36,628 nucleotides of DNA. Origin: Chitinophagaceae bacterium (lineage in GTDB: Bacteria; Bacteroidota; Bacteroidia; Chitinophagales; Chitinophagaceae). How positions within the stretch are numbered: the first letter of the stretch is position 1; each line of letters starts with the position of its first letter. The notes below the pieces were generated by a model. The model did not search any database. It saw nothing but the letters and a program-made list of their open reading frames with translations, and was not told the origin of the DNA. Below are positions 17,724-27,159 of the stretch, one piece after another. The position numbers and the translations under genes were made by a program. The stretch lies in assembly GCA_027484165.1 (NCBI GenBank), contig JAIXWH010000081.1, forward strand, positions 1-36,628, read 5' to 3'.

Positions 17724-17756
17724 CAAAGAGGGCTGTTCATTGAACAGCCCTCTTTG
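17724..17756. terminator. bidirectional terminator between the two protease genes
   Basis: CAAAGAGGGCTGTTCA and its exact reverse complement are separated by one base (17724-17739, 17741-17756), so the top of the stem must open into a small loop. AT-rich tracts flank both sides. It ends the rightward S8 gene and is placed to end the leftward S41 gene. Confidence 0.9.
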
Positions 17757-17794
17757 TATTTTAAAGTATATCTGATAATTTATCCAATAAATAC

Positions 17795-19966
17795 TTAATC
17801 TTTTGATTTTACCATACTGTTTTGAAGGATAATTTTATCTAAAGATTTCATGGTTTGCTCAATGTAGATATCGTTTTTTCTGAACTTGATCCATTGTTTA
17901 TTCTTATCAATTTTTTCCTCAGAACTATTTACATCTTGCAGATCAACTTCTGGTATTTGAAAGTTCAATGAATCTGAAGACTTGTTCAAGTCATCTAATT
18001 TTTTTAACACATCTTTCAGTTCCTTTTGTTCCTGTTTGTATTTAAATAGATTCAAAGAGTATTCCCTATCACTATTTTTCTTCAACCAATTTGATTGATT
18101 GGATATCTCGTTGAAAGTTGGATTATTTTTTACATCCTGATTTATAGATGCTACCACTTTGTTGAAATCAAATGAGTTGTTCCAAATATTAAACTCTGCT
18201 TTTTGTATTTCATCCCATGGTAATGCACTAGGATTATCCATTTCTCTGAATTTCAAATAATCATAACGGTTTGGCAAAATCACATCAGGAACAACACCTC
18301 TGATTTGAGTAGCACCGCCATTAACTCTGTAAAATTTTTGCAAGGTTAACTTTACTGATCCCATATCATCATTTTTCTTTTTGCCAAGTATTGAGGTAAT
18401 ATCATTATCAGGATTTAATGGAATATTTCTTTGTACGGTTCCCTTTCCATAAGTAGAAGTACTACCGATTATAATTCCTCTTTTATAATCCTGAATGGCT
18501 GCTGCAAAAATTTCTGAAGCGGATGCACTCGTACCGTCAACCATCACAGCCAATGGGCCATCATATTGTATTCGGTCATCTCTATCTTTAAGAATATTGG
18601 GATTTTCTTCTCTACCCTTTACCTGGCAAATTGGACCGTTTTTTATGAACAAGCCTGCCATCTGAACCACGTCATAAAGTGACCCCCCACCATTTCCCCT
18701 CAAATCTAAAATGATAGCATCAACTTTTTCCTCTTTTAGCTTTTCAACTTCTTTAGCAACATCATTTGCACACCTTGCGCCATTTGGTCTTTCAAAATCT
18801 GCATAAAATTCTGGTAAATAGATATACCCGATTTTATTTTTTCCATTGATGATTGCTGATTTAGCAAAAGTATCTTCCAATTTAATATCATCTCTGAGTA
18901 TAGAAATAATCTTTATGCTTCCATCTACTTTTTTTACAGTCAATCTTACTTCTGAACCCTTTTCAGAACCTCGAATTAATTTAACTGCATCGGTTACAGA
19001 ATAACCGGTAACATCAACTGGCTCTGCATTTCCTTGTGCAACTTTAATAATTTCATCATTTTCTTTCAACTCACCACCTTTCCATGCAGGACCTCCAGAA
19101 ACTAAACTTGTAATCACAATTTTACCATCATCTTCTTTGAGCTGAGCCCCTATTCCATAAAATCTTCCACTCATTGATTCATTAAAAGACCTTAAATCAA
19201 TTGGCGGAAAATAGTTGGTATGCGGATCCATTAAACTGGTAATGGAATTAATGAATGTACTGAAGTTCTCGTCTTCAGTTTCACGAGTTTTTTTTGTAGT
19301 AAAATAACGTTGCATTTGTTTACGAACCTGATCTCTCGCCTCTCTTTCCAAAGTTGAATCCGCTTTGATAATATAGTCCTTTTTATCTTTATTCTTTTCT
19401 CTGTCTTCTTGAAGATCAACATATTTCGATAATACGGCATACTTCATTCGCTTTCTCCAAATATCATAACGCTCCTTTTCATTTTTAGGGAAATCAGATT
19501 TTTCAGCATCCAATTGCACCTTTTCATCCAAATTAAAGTCCATTGGCTTTTGTAAGATTGCAGTGTAAATCGATGCAACTTCCTCAGCCCTTTTTTGATA
19601 CAATTCATTGATGATATAAAAAGAGATTAATGGACTACCAAGCATCTCATCATCAATTTTATTTTCAAACTTTTTGAAAGAACTGATATCAGATTTTATG
19701 AAAATATCCTTCTCGTCATCGAGTTCCTCTATGAATTTTTTGAACACCTTTTTACTAAAAATGTCATCTATTTTTTGAGGACTGAAATGACCATCCTCCA
19801 ACAATATCCTTACGTTTCTTAATACTCTAGTATGTTTTTCCTTTGGATTTTCGTTATGGTCATTTTTGCCTTGAGACTGATAGGTGAAAAATAAACTGAT
19901 TGCAGTAAGACCTAAAATAACCGGTATAAACTTTTTACTCATAATGAATTGTGCAATTTTGTGCAT
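17795..19966 (-). CDS. tail-specific (C-terminal processing) protease, S41A
   Basis: This Prc/Tsp-type periplasmic protease degrades proteins from their C-termini. The 723-residue protein has a signal or anchor segment (FIPVILGLTAISLFFTY), an N-terminal helical domain (about 30-250), and a PDZ domain at about 265-335 (GIGAQLKEDDGKIVITSLV, GPAWKGGELKENDEIIKV). The S41 catalytic domain has the Ser/Lys dyad at Ser482 (SASASEIFAAAIQDY) and Lys508 (YGKGTVQ), equivalent to E. coli Prc S430 and K455. Then comes a lysine-rich C-terminal tail. The start may be the ATG at 19966 or a second ATG at 19942 (MSKKFIPV), which gives a more typical signal peptide. E. coli Prc has a similar length and layout. 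Confidence 0.92.
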   Translation of the reverse strand: MHKIAQFIMSKKFIPVILGLTAISLFFTYQSQGKNDHNENPKEKHTRVLRNVRILLEDGHFSPQKIDDIFSKKVFKKFIEELDDEKDIFIKSDISSFKKFENKIDDEMLGSPLISFYIINELYQKRAEEVASIYTAILQKPMDFNLDEKVQLDAEKSDFPKNEKERYDIWRKRMKYAVLSKYVDLQEDREKNKDKKDYIIKADSTLEREARDQVRKQMQRYFTTKKTRETEDENFSTFINSITSLMDPHTNYFPPIDLRSFNESMSGRFYGIGAQLKEDDGKIVITSLVSGGPAWKGGELKENDEIIKVAQGNAEPVDVTGYSVTDAVKLIRGSEKGSEVRLTVKKVDGSIKIISILRDDIKLEDTFAKSAIINGKNKIGYIYLPEFYADFERPNGARCANDVAKEVEKLKEEKVDAIILDLRGNGGGSLYDVVQMAGLFIKNGPICQVKGREENPNILKDRDDRIQYDGPLAVMVDGTSASASEIFAAAIQDYKRGIIIGSTSTYGKGTVQRNIPLNPDNDITSILGKKKNDDMGSVKLTLQKFYRVNGGATQIRGVVPDVILPNRYDYLKFREMDNPSALPWDEIQKAEFNIWNNSFDFNKVVASINQDVKNNPTFNEISNQSNWLKKNSDREYSLNLFKYKQEQKELKDVLKKLDDLNKSSDSLNFQIPEVDLQDVNSSEEKIDKNKQWIKFRKNDIYIEQTMKSLDKIILQNSMVKSKD

Positions 19967-20082
19967 AATGTAAAAATAACGGAAAAAGGTCCTAGTAGAA
20001 AACAGAATGAGAAATAACTAAAAAATCTTTTGTTAAACAATTTAAGTGGACTCAATAACTATTATGCTATTCAAGAAAATAA

Positions 20083-20106
20083 AAAAGTCCCTTTTAAGGG
20101 ACTTTT
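20083..20106 (-). terminator. terminator of tRNA-His
   Basis: AAAAGTCCCTT and AAGGGACTTTT form an 11-bp stem around a 2-base loop, followed on the minus strand by a T-run (about 20086-20077). The stem begins on the last base of the tRNA CCA end, so the terminator is fused to the mature 3' end. Confidence 0.85.
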
Positions 20107-20183
20107 GGGGTGGATGATGGGGCTCGAACCCACGACCCCCAGAATCACAATCTGGTGCTCTAACCAACTGAGCTACAACCACC
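20106..20183 (-). tRNA. tRNA-His (GTG)
   Basis: The minus strand folds as a cloverleaf. The acceptor stem is GTGGTTG with CATCCAC (one internal U-U mismatch at the fifth pair), with the extra G-1 opposite C73 that marks tRNA-His. The D arm is GCTC...GAGC and the anticodon arm CCAGA-TTGTGAT-TCTGG carries the GTG anticodon. The T arm is GTGGG-TTCGAGC-CCCAT, with one unusual closing pair. CCA is encoded. A small frame across it on the same strand is the familiar tRNA artefact. Confidence 0.95.
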
Positions 20184-20200
20184 ATTTGATAATTTGATTG

Positions 20201-20231
20201 CAAAAGTAAATAAAAACTACTCCCGCACAAA
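20201..20231 (-). promoter_or_regulatory. tRNA-His promoter (TTTG-N19-TACTTTTG)
   Basis: On the minus strand TTTG (20231-20228), 19 bases and TACTTTTG (20208-20201) give a complete consensus with the same spacing as the metK promoter. The box lies 17 bases before G-1 of the tRNA, so the tRNA has its own start inside the gap after the LytTR gene. Confidence 0.75.
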
Positions 20232-20257
20232 ATTGATTTTTGAAAGATTTTCAGAAA

Positions 20258-21004
20258 TTACTGAAACATTTTGAGAAAGTCGGACCTTCTTCTGCTGGCT
20301 ACTTCTATTTGAGTTCCATCTTCCATAGTAACACTACCTCCGCGCCCTTTATTATACTTCATCATTCTATTGATATTTACAAGGTGAGAGTTATGTATTC
20401 TAAAAAATTGATAAGAGGGTAATATTTCTTCGTATTCTTTAATGCTTTTAGAGGCCAGTATTTTTTGTTTATTAGTGGTGTAAATGATGGTGTAAGCACC
20501 ATTAGCCTCACATCTGATGATGTGATCTAATTCAATAAAAATAAACCCTTCAAGGGTAGGAACAGCAATTTTGTGAAGATTAATATTTTTTGCAGATTTT
20601 ATGTTAGAAAGCAATAGCTCCAACTGTTGACTAACATATTTATCTGTAATTTTTTGTATTGCTTTTTTTATTGCATTTTGTAGTTCATTCTGCTTTATTG
20701 GACTAATCAAATAGTCTATTGGATTGTATTTTATTGCTTTCAGACTTGACTTTTCATTACTTGATATAAAAATAATTTCAAAATCAATAGGCATTAGCGC
20801 TTCTAAAAGGTCAAAATATTTTTTTTGTTGAGATACTAAGTTAATAATCACTAAATCTGGTGATGTATTTAAGATAACATCACTTGCTTTAGACAATTCT
20901 GTAACTTCTCCAACTATATTAATCTGAGGCGAAGAATTAATCAGTATTTTTTTTAAAATATTTAACTGCTTAACATCACTTTCAACAATAACAGTTTTAA
21001 ACAT
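20258..21004 (-). CDS. LytTR-family regulator with degenerate receiver domain
   Basis: The 248-residue protein has an N-terminal receiver-like domain (about 1-120) and a C-terminal LytTR DNA-binding domain (about 143-247: IAVPTLEGFIFIELDHIIRCEANGAYT, LPSYQFFRIHNSHLVNINRM). Key receiver residues are changed: the phospho-accepting Asp is Asn55 (PDLVIINL), the conserved Lys is Ser101 (YLISPI), and the acidic pair is reduced to E8/D10. Phosphorelay control therefore seems unlikely, and no histidine kinase gene is adjacent. The LytTR domain looks intact. It is transcribed away from the polysaccharide locus, across a 457-base gap. Regulation of that locus is a guess from position only. Confidence 0.88.
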   Translation of the reverse strand: MFKTVIVESDVKQLNILKKILINSSPQINIVGEVTELSKASDVILNTSPDLVIINLVSQQKKYFDLLEALMPIDFEIIFISSNEKSSLKAIKYNPIDYLISPIKQNELQNAIKKAIQKITDKYVSQQLELLLSNIKSAKNINLHKIAVPTLEGFIFIELDHIIRCEANGAYTIIYTTNKQKILASKSIKEYEEILPSYQFFRIHNSHLVNINRMMKYNKGRGGSVTMEDGTQIEVASRRRSDFLKMFQ

Positions 21005-21461
21005 ATTTAGTTTTCATTAAAAGAGTATCCCATACATGTAATATTACAACAATGGCAAAAAAAATTATAAGTATGCATAGTTTACCATATAAATTAATAA
21101 CTGTGCTGATATTCGTTAATTTCGTGTCGTTTTATTAAACAAACGAAAAGTAAGGATGAACGTTTTGTGTTAAATTGGGAATGGGGCAAAAAATTAAGAT
21201 AAACATATGGTTTATGTTTATTCTTTCATCATGAAATGATTTTACGCTATCACTAATGACTTAAAATTATTCGCCTTGGTTGAAGTTTCTAACTAATATT
21301 TAAAAAGAATAGAATTAAATATTAACGTTATAAATGTATAACTATTTTAGAAAATAAACACTATTATTGCCGAAATAATTTCTATAGCTAAATACACCGT
21401 ATTTAAAGTAGTAATTTTTAAAATCAAAAACCTAACTTTTTAATAAAAATTAGAGCATAAA
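21005..21461. other. 457-base divergent intergenic region without genes
   Basis: I see no coding potential here. The stretch is very AT-rich and lies between the divergent LytTR and YfhO genes, so it should hold both promoters. An imperfect -7 box (TAACTTTT) lies at 21433-21440 before YfhO. Three short inverted repeats stand out: the perfect 12-bp palindrome TGTAATATTACA at 21037-21048, ATAAACATA-N5-TATGTTTAT at 21199-21221, and GTTATA-N4-TATAAC at 21327-21342. They could be operators, but AT-rich DNA yields such repeats by chance. Confidence 0.6.
21199..21221. promoter_or_regulatory. possible operator, 9-bp inverted repeat
   Basis: ATAAACATA and TATGTTTAT are exact reverse complements separated by TGGTT, in the middle of the LytTR-YfhO gap. 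The form fits a site for a dimeric regulator. LytTR proteins usually bind direct repeats, so it is not obviously a LytTR site. Confidence 0.3.
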
Positions 21462-24098
21462 ATGAAATCAATTAATTTAAAACTACTTATACCACATATA
21501 ATAGCAGTTGCAATTTTCCTTGTTGTGACTTTATTATTTTGCAAATCAGGTCTTGAGTCGGGAGTTGTTCTAAAGCAAAGTGATATGAGCAGCTCTTATG
21601 GAATGAGCCACCAACTTACTGAATATAAAAAAACGAATGGCCATTTACCGTTATGGTGTTCTAATATGTTTGGTGGAATGCCAGCTTATCAAATTTTAAT
21701 GGAAGGCGATTATTCACCACTTGCAATATTTGACACCGTTTTTCAATTTGGATTACCCCAACCCTTTAATTTTTTCTTTTTAGCATGTATCAGCTTTTAT
21801 TTTTTATGTATATGTCTTGGTATTAGGCCTTATGCTGCCATCATTGGCTCTTTAGCATTTGCTTATTGCAGTTACTCCCCAATTATTATTTCTGTAGGAC
21901 ATGTCACTAAAATGCTTGCTCTAGCATATGCACCAGCAGTAATGGGTGCTATTGTTCTTATTTTCAAAAAACAATATCTTACAGGTTTCGTATTAACAGC
22001 TCTTCTTACATCCCTTCAGCTGCAGCAAAATCATCCACAAATCAGTTACTATCTTTTCATCATTTTAATATTTTTAACTATAGCATACCTAATACAATTC
22101 ATTATCAAGAAGGATTATGTGCATATAATCAAAAGTTTTGGATTAATATCCATTGCAGGCGTTATTGCTATTGGCTCTAATGCATTGATTTTGATGACCA
22201 CCCTTGATTACACAAAAGAATCAAAAAGAGGCGGGCAATTAGTAATAAACAAAAACGATCAACAAAAGGATGTTATTGATGGTAGTAAAACTACCGGACT
22301 CAGTAAAGATTATGCTTTTATGTGGAGTTATGGAAAAGCTGAAACTTGGAGTTTAATGTTTCCGGGAGTGCTAGGATATGGTTCTCATCAAGCGGCACGT
22401 GACGGAGATTATACCATTTTCCCGAAAATAAAAGACAATGGACCTTTAGTAAAATATATAAATGAAAACACACCCCAACTTCCTGTTGAACAAATAACTG
22501 GACAATTAAATGGCACACTTTATTGGGGAAAACAACCTTTTACTGAAGGACCTGTTTATTTAGGGGCTGTAATTTGTATGCTTTTTGTAATTGGTTTATT
22601 TTATCTTGATCATAAACACAAATGGTGGATACTATCCGCATGTATTTTTGCAGTATTGTTGTCTTGGGGTGATAATTTACCTTCTTTCAATTATTTCATT
22701 TTTGACCATTTCCCTTTTTATAATAAGTTCAGAGTGCCAACAATGACATTGGTGATTCCTCAAATACTTTTCCCATTGACTGCTGCGTTAGTTATGAATA
22801 AATTGATTGAATCGCATGACGATTATCCATGGAATAAAATAAAATCAGCAGGTATAGCACTTGTTTTTATTTTTGGAACCATTGGTTTATTTTATTTTTC
22901 ATCAGACTTCAGCAATGAAAACAAACAAAGAACCACTGCTTTTAACAATATTATTAAGTCTGGGAAAAGCAATATCCAATCCCAAATTTCAGAATTGGAT
23001 AATAATTACAAGCCCTCAATAGATAATAGAATTTACGAAGGCATGTTTGCAAACTTCAGCAATGATGGTTCAATACAAGATCCTGCAAAAGCAAGCAGAG
23101 ATTTCCTTTCCGCACTTAAAAAAGAAAGAGCGTCTCTACTACTTTACGACATCATACGCGCCTTATTTTTAGTTGCCATTTGTTTTATTGCCATTGTTTT
23201 ATTTACCAAAAAGAAGATAAATGTTTTAGTATTGCTCTCAACCATTGGTATCATTTCAACTTTAGATTTACTTTTAATCGACAAAAACTATCTTGATAAA
23301 AATAGCTATGAGCTCAAAGAAGACTTCGATACAAATGAATTCCCTTTAACAGAAGCAGACAGAATGATACTTTCTGATAAAGATCCAAATTTCAGGGTTT
23401 TGAATTCTTCCAACATGGAAGAATCACATACTTCATATTATCATAAATCAATTGGAGGTTACCATCCTGCTAAACTTGGTATTTACGACGACTTGATAGC
23501 ATATCAATTCAAAGGCAACATGAATTTTGCTGTGATAAACATGTTAAATACAAAATACTTTTTAGTTCAACAGGGTGACCAAAAAATTGCGCAACAAAAT
23601 CCATCAGCTTTGGGTAATGTATGGTTTGTCAAAAGCGTTCAATTTGTAAAAGGACCGTCAGAAGAAATGTTAGCACTTAACAATTTCAATCCTAAAGACA
23701 CTGCTATAGTTGAAGATATTTTCAAATCAAAAGTTTCTGAATTTCAATCACCCGACAGCACTGACTTCATTAAGCAAACTCAATTTGATAATGACGCAAT
23801 CACTTACGAATCGCAAACAAATGGAAACAGAATAGCTGTATTCAGCGAAATTTATTATAAAGATTGGCATGCATATATTGACGATAAACCAGCATCATTC
23901 TTCAAAACAAATTATGTTCTTAGAGGTATGCTAATTCCTCCTGGAAAACACAAAATTGATTTCAAATTTGAACCAGCTGTTTATTTCACTGGAAGAAAAA
24001 TCTCAACAGCATCAAGTTGGATAATAGCATTACTCTTCTTTGGTTTTATAATAAAAGAAATATTAAAATTTATAAAAAATAAAGAAGAGCTAGCATAA
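21462..24098 (+). CDS. YfhO-family polytopic membrane protein
   Basis: The 878-residue protein has an N-terminal block of many membrane segments (the first at about 8-27, with further segments to about 470), another near 565-610, and a last one at about 850-872. A soluble beta-rich part lies before the final segment (KDWHAYIDDKPASFFKTNYVLRGMLIPPGKHKIDF). This layout, with PLWCSNMFGGMPAYQ and SVGHVTKMLALAYAPAVMGA, is characteristic of YfhO proteins, which have a GT-C-like architecture and in Gram-positives help glycosylate lipoteichoic acid. In Bacteroidota the acceptor is unknown. Its stop overlaps the start of the next GT2 gene by one base (TAATG), so it is the first gene of the sugar operon. 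Confidence 0.88.
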   Translation: MKSINLKLLIPHIIAVAIFLVVTLLFCKSGLESGVVLKQSDMSSSYGMSHQLTEYKKTNGHLPLWCSNMFGGMPAYQILMEGDYSPLAIFDTVFQFGLPQPFNFFFLACISFYFLCICLGIRPYAAIIGSLAFAYCSYSPIIISVGHVTKMLALAYAPAVMGAIVLIFKKQYLTGFVLTALLTSLQLQQNHPQISYYLFIILIFLTIAYLIQFIIKKDYVHIIKSFGLISIAGVIAIGSNALILMTTLDYTKESKRGGQLVINKNDQQKDVIDGSKTTGLSKDYAFMWSYGKAETWSLMFPGVLGYGSHQAARDGDYTIFPKIKDNGPLVKYINENTPQLPVEQITGQLNGTLYWGKQPFTEGPVYLGAVICMLFVIGLFYLDHKHKWWILSACIFAVLLSWGDNLPSFNYFIFDHFPFYNKFRVPTMTLVIPQILFPLTAALVMNKLIESHDDYPWNKIKSAGIALVFIFGTIGLFYFSSDFSNENKQRTTAFNNIIKSGKSNIQSQISELDNNYKPSIDNRIYEGMFANFSNDGSIQDPAKASRDFLSALKKERASLLLYDIIRALFLVAICFIAIVLFTKKKINVLVLLSTIGIISTLDLLLIDKNYLDKNSYELKEDFDTNEFPLTEADRMILSDKDPNFRVLNSSNMEESHTSYYHKSIGGYHPAKLGIYDDLIAYQFKGNMNFAVINMLNTKYFLVQQGDQKIAQQNPSALGNVWFVKSVQFVKGPSEEMLALNNFNPKDTAIVEDIFKSKVSEFQSPDSTDFIKQTQFDNDAITYESQTNGNRIAVFSEIYYKDWHAYIDDKPASFFKTNYVLRGMLIPPGKHKIDFKFEPAVYFTGRKISTASSWIIALLFFGFIIKEILKFIKNKEELA

Positions 24099-25138
24099 TG
24101 AATGTAGAAACAGGAATTCAAAACCAATTGGACTTGTCGATTATATTTGTGAATTACAACACAATGCAATTGATGAAAGATTGTATTCATTCTATTTTGT
24201 CACAACCCTCGAGTTATAGTTTTGAAATCATTATTGCGGATAACCATTCCAGTGAAGATGCAAAAGATGAGATTACTGGCATTCATAGTTCAATTTCATG
24301 GATTCAAATGGGATACAATTCCGGATTTGCAAGAGCTAACAATGCAGCCATTCGTGTAGCAAAAGGAAGGAACCTGCTTATTCTGAATACTGACACTTTA
24401 ATAATTGACAATGCCATCGAAAAGGCACTCCAATTATTTGAAACCGATAATCAATACGCGGCATGTGGGGTGCAATTATTAAACCCTGATCATAGTTTGC
24501 AGATTTCTGGTGCTAAGACGGTTTTAGGCGGAATCAACACCTTACTTAGCTTCCCTTATATGGGTGATTTGGTTAGATCATTCGGGAAATTTATAGGTAC
24601 ACCACCTCCCAGTATTGAGACAGTAAGTAAAAAAACTGATGTAGACTGGATAGTTGGTGCTTTTATATTAACCAGAAAATCGGTTGTTGAAAAATCAGGC
24701 TTAATGGATGAAGACTTTTTCATGTATTCTGAAGAAATCGAATGGTGCTCCAGATTAAAAAAACAAGGCAAACTTTGTTTGTATGATGAGCCCAAAGTAG
24801 TTCATATAGGTGGAGGAGCTAGTAAAGAATTTTACAAAACTTCGAACTGGAATAATGGAAAAATACTATGGAATAAAAAAGGGCTTCAAATTATTGTTAG
24901 TAATATGCTTCGAACCAGAAAAGAATTTGGAATTTTCTGGTTTTTCCTTTTAGATTTTTTTTATTGCATTGAAATTCCCTATTTTTTTGTGGCGATGATT
25001 ATCGATCACTTATTCAATTTCAAAAACAGAAAATATTTACCAAAACATTTCTGGGGATATCTGATTAATATATTTAGGTTACAAAATTATATTCCTAAAA
25101 TGATCATTAATAAACCCTACTTCTATAAAGTTAATTAA
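24098..25138 (+). CDS. GT2 glycosyltransferase, WbbL-like
   Basis: This family 2 (GT-A) glycosyltransferase of 346 residues belongs to the rhamnosyltransferase-like WbbL group. Motifs are SIIFVNYNTMQLMKDCIHSIL, IIADNHSSED, GYNSGFARANNAAIRVAKG, the DxD-region LILNTDTLI, DWIVGAFILTRKSVV, and FFMYSEEIEWCSRLKKQG with the likely catalytic acidic residues, followed by VVHIGGGASK. A hydrophobic C-terminal segment (about 268-300) would tie it to the inner membrane. The TAATG overlap with YfhO means coupled translation. Donor sugar unknown; a 6-deoxyhexose is plausible in this context. Confidence 0.9.
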   Translation: MNVETGIQNQLDLSIIFVNYNTMQLMKDCIHSILSQPSSYSFEIIIADNHSSEDAKDEITGIHSSISWIQMGYNSGFARANNAAIRVAKGRNLLILNTDTLIIDNAIEKALQLFETDNQYAACGVQLLNPDHSLQISGAKTVLGGINTLLSFPYMGDLVRSFGKFIGTPPPSIETVSKKTDVDWIVGAFILTRKSVVEKSGLMDEDFFMYSEEIEWCSRLKKQGKLCLYDEPKVVHIGGGASKEFYKTSNWNNGKILWNKKGLQIIVSNMLRTRKEFGIFWFFLLDFFYCIEIPYFFVAMIIDHLFNFKNRKYLPKHFWGYLINIFRLQNYIPKMIINKPYFYKVN

Positions 25139-25140
25139 CA

Positions 25141-25998
25141 ATGGAATTATCAATTATCATCATTAATTACAACACTTTTGAACTTACTTGTAGATGCATT
25201 GCTTCAATTGAAAAGACATTACAAGATGTTGACTACGAAATTGTATTAGTAGATAATGCTTCGAAGGAAAGAAATCCTCTAGACTTCAAAACAAAATTTC
25301 CAAATATCAATCTGGTAATCAACAAAGAAAATACCGGATTTACAGGGGGCAATAATTTAGGAATTGAACATTCCAAGGGACAGTATTTGTTATTGCTCAA
25401 TAGCGATACTGAGTTAATCAATAATGCTCCAAAAATCACATTAGATTATTTAAAATCACATCCTGATACAGGGATGACAACTGCACAACTCACCTACCCT
25501 AATGGTAAAATACAACATACTACCAGAAGATTTAGAACCATAAGCTGGGAGTTGTTGGAAATATTTCCAATTTACAAACTACTTCCAAAACCTAAAAGAG
25601 AACACTTAATGCTTCATCATTATTTTGATCACCAAAGTCCAATGGATTGTGATTGGGTTTGGGGAGCATATATGATGTTCAACAGAGATATTATTAAAAA
25701 TTTACCTCAAAAAATATTAAGTGATGATTTCTTTATGTATTGCGAAGATGCCTTGTGGTGCTGGGACTTTAAACAGTTAGGATATAAAATTCATTTCATG
25801 CCCAATGCTAAAGTAATGCATGTACACAGAGGAAGTGTAAGCAAAGACAAGTGGATACAAATAAAAACGACAAGCATAAAAAACCATGCCTTGTTTATGA
25901 AAAAATATTATCCAGATTTAAGATGGTATTTGTTCGCAGTAATATACTTTTCAAAACAATACACCAAACTAGCTATAGACAAGTTACTTATGAAATAA
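25141..25998 (+). CDS. GT2 glycosyltransferase, second WbbL-like gene
   Basis: This 285-residue GT2 enzyme is a relative of the preceding one, two bases away, perhaps an old tandem duplication. It shows LSIIIINYNTFELTCRCIASIE, NKENTGFTGGNNLGIEHSKG, LLLLNSDTELI (DxD region), DCDWVWGAYMMFNRDII, FFMYCEDALWCWDFKQLGY and VMHVHRGSVSKDKW. It lacks the long hydrophobic C-terminal tail of the first enzyme. It probably adds the next sugar to the same lipid-linked chain. Acceptor and donor cannot be read from the sequence. Confidence 0.9.
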   Translation: MELSIIIINYNTFELTCRCIASIEKTLQDVDYEIVLVDNASKERNPLDFKTKFPNINLVINKENTGFTGGNNLGIEHSKGQYLLLLNSDTELINNAPKITLDYLKSHPDTGMTTAQLTYPNGKIQHTTRRFRTISWELLEIFPIYKLLPKPKREHLMLHHYFDHQSPMDCDWVWGAYMMFNRDIIKNLPQKILSDDFFMYCEDALWCWDFKQLGYKIHFMPNAKVMHVHRGSVSKDKWIQIKTTSIKNHALFMKKYYPDLRWYLFAVIYFSKQYTKLAIDKLLMK

Positions 25999-26055
25999 AA
26001 TTTTCATTCGTTAATTAAAAAAATAAATAAAAACCTTACTTTTACGAAATAAATT

Positions 26056-27126
26056 ATGAAAACAGCATTAATTACTGGAATTACTGGACAAGACGGATCT
26101 TATTTAGCAGAATTGTTATTAAACAAGGGTTATAACGTTCATGGCATTAAGCGTAGAAGCTCATTGATGAATACCGACAGAATTGATCATCTACTTTTCG
26201 ATCAAACTATAACCGATAGATTTCATTTACATTATGGAGACTTGACTGACAGCAGTAATCTTATCAGAATTATTCAGCAAACTCAACCAGATGAAATTTA
26301 TAACTTAGCTGCGCAGAGTCATGTTCAGGTTAGCTTTGAAACGCCTGAATACACAGCTAATTCTGATGCTATGGGTGTTTTAAGAATACTTGAAGCTATA
26401 AGAATTTTGGGATTAGAAAAGAAAACAAAATTTTATCAAGCATCAACTTCTGAGCTTTATGGTAAGGTTCAGGAAATCCCACAAAAAGAGACTACTCCTT
26501 TTTATCCAAGATCACCATATGGTGTTGCTAAATTATATGGCTACTGGATTACTATAAATTACAGAGAAGCTTATAACTTATTTGCGGTTAACGGCATTTT
26601 ATTTAATCATGAAAGCCCCTTAAGAGGAGAAAGTTTCGTTACCAGAAAAATCACAATCGGTGTATCAAGAATTGCGTTAGGTTTAGATGATCTACTTTTA
26701 TTAGGAAACCTTGATGCTAAAAGAGATTGGGGGCATGCTAAAGACTATGTAGAAGGTATGTGGTTAATGTTACAGCAAGATGAACCCGAAGATTTTGTTT
26801 TAGCAACAAATGTAACCACATCTGTTAGAGATTTTATCATCATGTCTTTTGCTCATATCGGCATAACTCTTTCATTTAAAGGAGAAGGCATTGAAGAAAA
26901 AGCTTTTGTTGAAAAATGCGAAAATTCAGATTATCAATTACCTATTGGTAAACAAGTGGTTGGTATACATCCACGATATTTCAGACCAGCGGAAGTTGAC
27001 CTCTTAATTGGAGACGCTAGCAAAGCCAATCAAAAACTAGGTTGGAAACCAAAATACGATTTACAAATGATGGTGAATGAAATGATGGAAGAGGAACTGA
27101 AGTTTCAAGCTAAAAATAAAAAATAA
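26056..27126 (+). CDS. gmd: GDP-mannose 4,6-dehydratase
   Basis: Gmd converts GDP-mannose to GDP-4-keto-6-deoxy-mannose, the branch point to GDP-fucose, GDP-rhamnose, GDP-colitose and GDP-perosamine. The short-chain dehydrogenase fold has the NAD(P) motif GITGQDG (8-14) with KRRSS for NADP. The complete catalytic set is Thr131 and Glu133 (ASTSELYG), Tyr155 and Lys159 (YGVAK), followed by [17 protein letters not shown]. The length of 356 residues is normal. A partial -7 box (TACTTTTA, 26037-26044) precedes it. No fcl or aminotransferase follows; the only other SDR is the altered one at 28259-29137. Confidence 0.96.
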   Translation: MKTALITGITGQDGSYLAELLLNKGYNVHGIKRRSSLMNTDRIDHLLFDQTITDRFHLHYGDLTDSSNLIRIIQQTQPDEIYNLAAQSHVQVSFETPEYTANSDAMGVLRILEAIRILGLEKKTKFYQASTSELYGKVQEIPQKETTPFYPRSPYGVAKLYGYWITINYREAYNLFAVNGILFNHESPLRGESFVTRKITIGVSRIALGLDDLLLLGNLDAKRDWGHAKDYVEGMWLMLQQDEPEDFVLATNVTTSVRDFIIMSFAHIGITLSFKGEGIEEKAFVEKCENSDYQLPIGKQVVGIHPRYFRPAEVDLLIGDASKANQKLGWKPKYDLQMMVNEMMEEELKFQAKNKK

Positions 27127-27128
27127 TA

Positions 27129-27159
27129 AAAAAGGCTGTCAAATTTTGATAGCCTTTTT
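27129..27159. terminator. terminator of gmd, overlapping the convergent gene's 3' end
   Basis: AAAAAGGCTGTCAAA pairs with TTTGATAGCCTTTTT (one G-T pair) around a tight loop, followed on the plus strand by CTTTTTAATTC. Bases 27139-27159 also code for the last residues (a lysine run, then AIKI) and stop of the convergent GT9-like gene. Confidence 0.85.

Noticed and set aside
20042-20230. Open frame of 62 codons on the minus strand
   Set aside because: It is read straight through the tRNA-His gene, a common artefact.
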